Below the pieces are notes generated by a model that saw only the letters and a list, made by a program, of their open reading frames with translations, made no database searches and was not told the DNA's origin. DNA of 6,819 nucleotides from Lentisphaeria bacterium (GTDB lineage Bacteria; Verrucomicrobiota; Lentisphaeria; Oligosphaerales; Oligosphaeraceae), in contig JAKSPA010000089.1 of the NCBI GenBank assembly GCA_024405235.1, positions 1 to 6,819 on the forward strand, given 5' to 3'. The position numbers were made by a program, and so were the translations under genes. How positions within the stretch are numbered: position 1 is the stretch's first letter; the number at the start of each line of letters is the position of its first letter. Positions 6,532 to 6,819 of the stretch are shown here, one piece after another.

Positions 6532-6561
6532 TTGAAAATGAACTTAAAATTATGATAATAT
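6532..6561 (+). promoter_or_regulatory. Candidate promoter for the pseudopilin gene
   Basis: TTGAAA (6532-6537, 5 of 6 matches to -35) is followed after 18 nt by TAATAT (6556-6561, 4 of 6 to -10). A start near 6568 would give a leader of roughly 180 nt that contains both stem-loops upstream of the gene. Other AT-rich hexamers nearby, such as TATAAC at 6563-6568, are possible alternatives. Confidence 0.25.
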
Positions 6562-6588
6562 GTATAACGCCGACGAAAATCATTTTTA

Positions 6589-6630
6589 CGCCGTGAAATA
6601 ACAAGCGGCCTTTCGCTGCGGTTCACGGCG
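6589..6630 (+). ncRNA. Stem-loop with 9-bp stem in the probable leader of the pseudopilin gene
   Basis: CGCCGTGAA (6589-6597) pairs perfectly with TTCACGGCG (6622-6630). Inside, AGCG (6604-6607) can pair with CGCT (6614-6617), giving a two-tier hairpin with an internal loop. No gene ends just before it and no T-run follows, so it is not an obvious terminator. It may be a structured leader element or a protein-binding dyad. I do not recognise it as a known riboswitch. The structure is clear on paper; its role is unknown. Confidence 0.45.
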
Positions 6631-6641
6631 AGTTTGAATTT

Positions 6642-6659
6642 CGGAATGCGTGCATTCTG
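6642..6659. promoter_or_regulatory. Compact hairpin or dyad CGGAATG-CGTG-CATTCTG upstream of the pseudopilin gene
   Basis: Seven pairs (one G-T) close a CGTG tetraloop. As DNA it contains the near-perfect dyad GAATGC-GT-GCATTC (6644-6657). It lies 12 nt after the larger stem-loop and about 90 nt before the gene. Its small-loop form resembles the hairpins of the array at 5324-5542, though the sequence differs. It could be an operator or part of a structured leader. Confidence 0.45.
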
Positions 6660-6750
6660 TACCATAATAATTGTTCCCCAAAAGCCGCATCCGCCGAAGG
6701 CATAGACCGTTTCAATGTTTTCGACGTGGCATTAACAAGGAGTCCACAAC

Positions 6751-6819
<69 letters not shown>

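Larger units (their letters stand above)
6437..6750. other. Divergent intergenic region (314 nt) between the regulator and pseudopilin genes
   Basis: The left two-thirds of this gap is strongly AT-rich (about 6448-6590), unlike the hairpin-rich gap on the other side of the regulator. It holds candidate promoters facing both ways, an inverted pair of ATGATAA[C/T]AT decamers (minus strand at 6503-6512, plus strand at 6552-6561), and two stem-loops (6589-6630 and 6642-6659). I see no credible gene in it. It is the natural place for regulator binding sites. Confidence 0.6.

Noticed and set aside
6589..6630. Intrinsic terminator
   Set aside because: No gene ends immediately upstream on either strand and no T-run follows the stem on either side.

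Overview
The window looks like a carbohydrate-use locus from a gut- or sediment-type member of Lentisphaerota (Victivallales-like) or a close PVC-group relative. The best taxonomic clue is the pseudopilin start at the right edge: a short basic leader followed by FTLIELLVVIAIIAIL, a form found in very large paralogous families in Lentisphaerota and related phyla. The other contents fit: an AraC-type regulator, cytosolic sialidase-like propellers and an SGNH esterase. The assignment is inference; no rRNA or marker gene is present.

Left part (2-5282, + strand): four genes in a row. First is a large multidomain protein, cut at the left edge, that resembles a glycoside hydrolase: a beta-sandwich end, an Ig-like segment, a probable TIM-barrel core with a DGIAIDEFGNE strand, and a C-terminal galactose-binding-like module. 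Two sialidase-like beta-propellers follow (395 and 361 aa), then a 215 aa SGNH/GDSL hydrolase starting 11 nt after the second propeller. The last two are clearly cotranscribed; gaps of 77 and 105 nt leave the earlier joins less certain. None of the three complete enzymes has a signal peptide, so they probably act in the cytoplasm on imported, acylated, sialic-acid-like or otherwise acidic sugars.

Middle (5283-5554): a convergent intergenic region filled with short GC-rich hairpins. Most have a 4-7 bp perfect stem and a 3-4 nt loop. Stem sequences differ, but pairing is kept, and the hairpins are joined by A-rich or CAGTAC linkers. A 26-bp unit is repeated exactly at a 50-bp period. This is the most unusual structure in the window.

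Right part: an AraC-family activator on the - strand (5555-6436) with a reasonable promoter upstream, then a 314-nt divergent region holding two further stem-loops that would lie in a long leader of the pseudopilin gene. That gene starts at 6751 with a strong ribosome binding site and runs off the right edge.

Working model (inference): the AraC protein senses a sugar and controls the enzyme cluster and/or the divergent pseudopilin gene; the large first protein and the pseudopilin may act at or outside the cell envelope, and the propellers and esterase trim the imported product.
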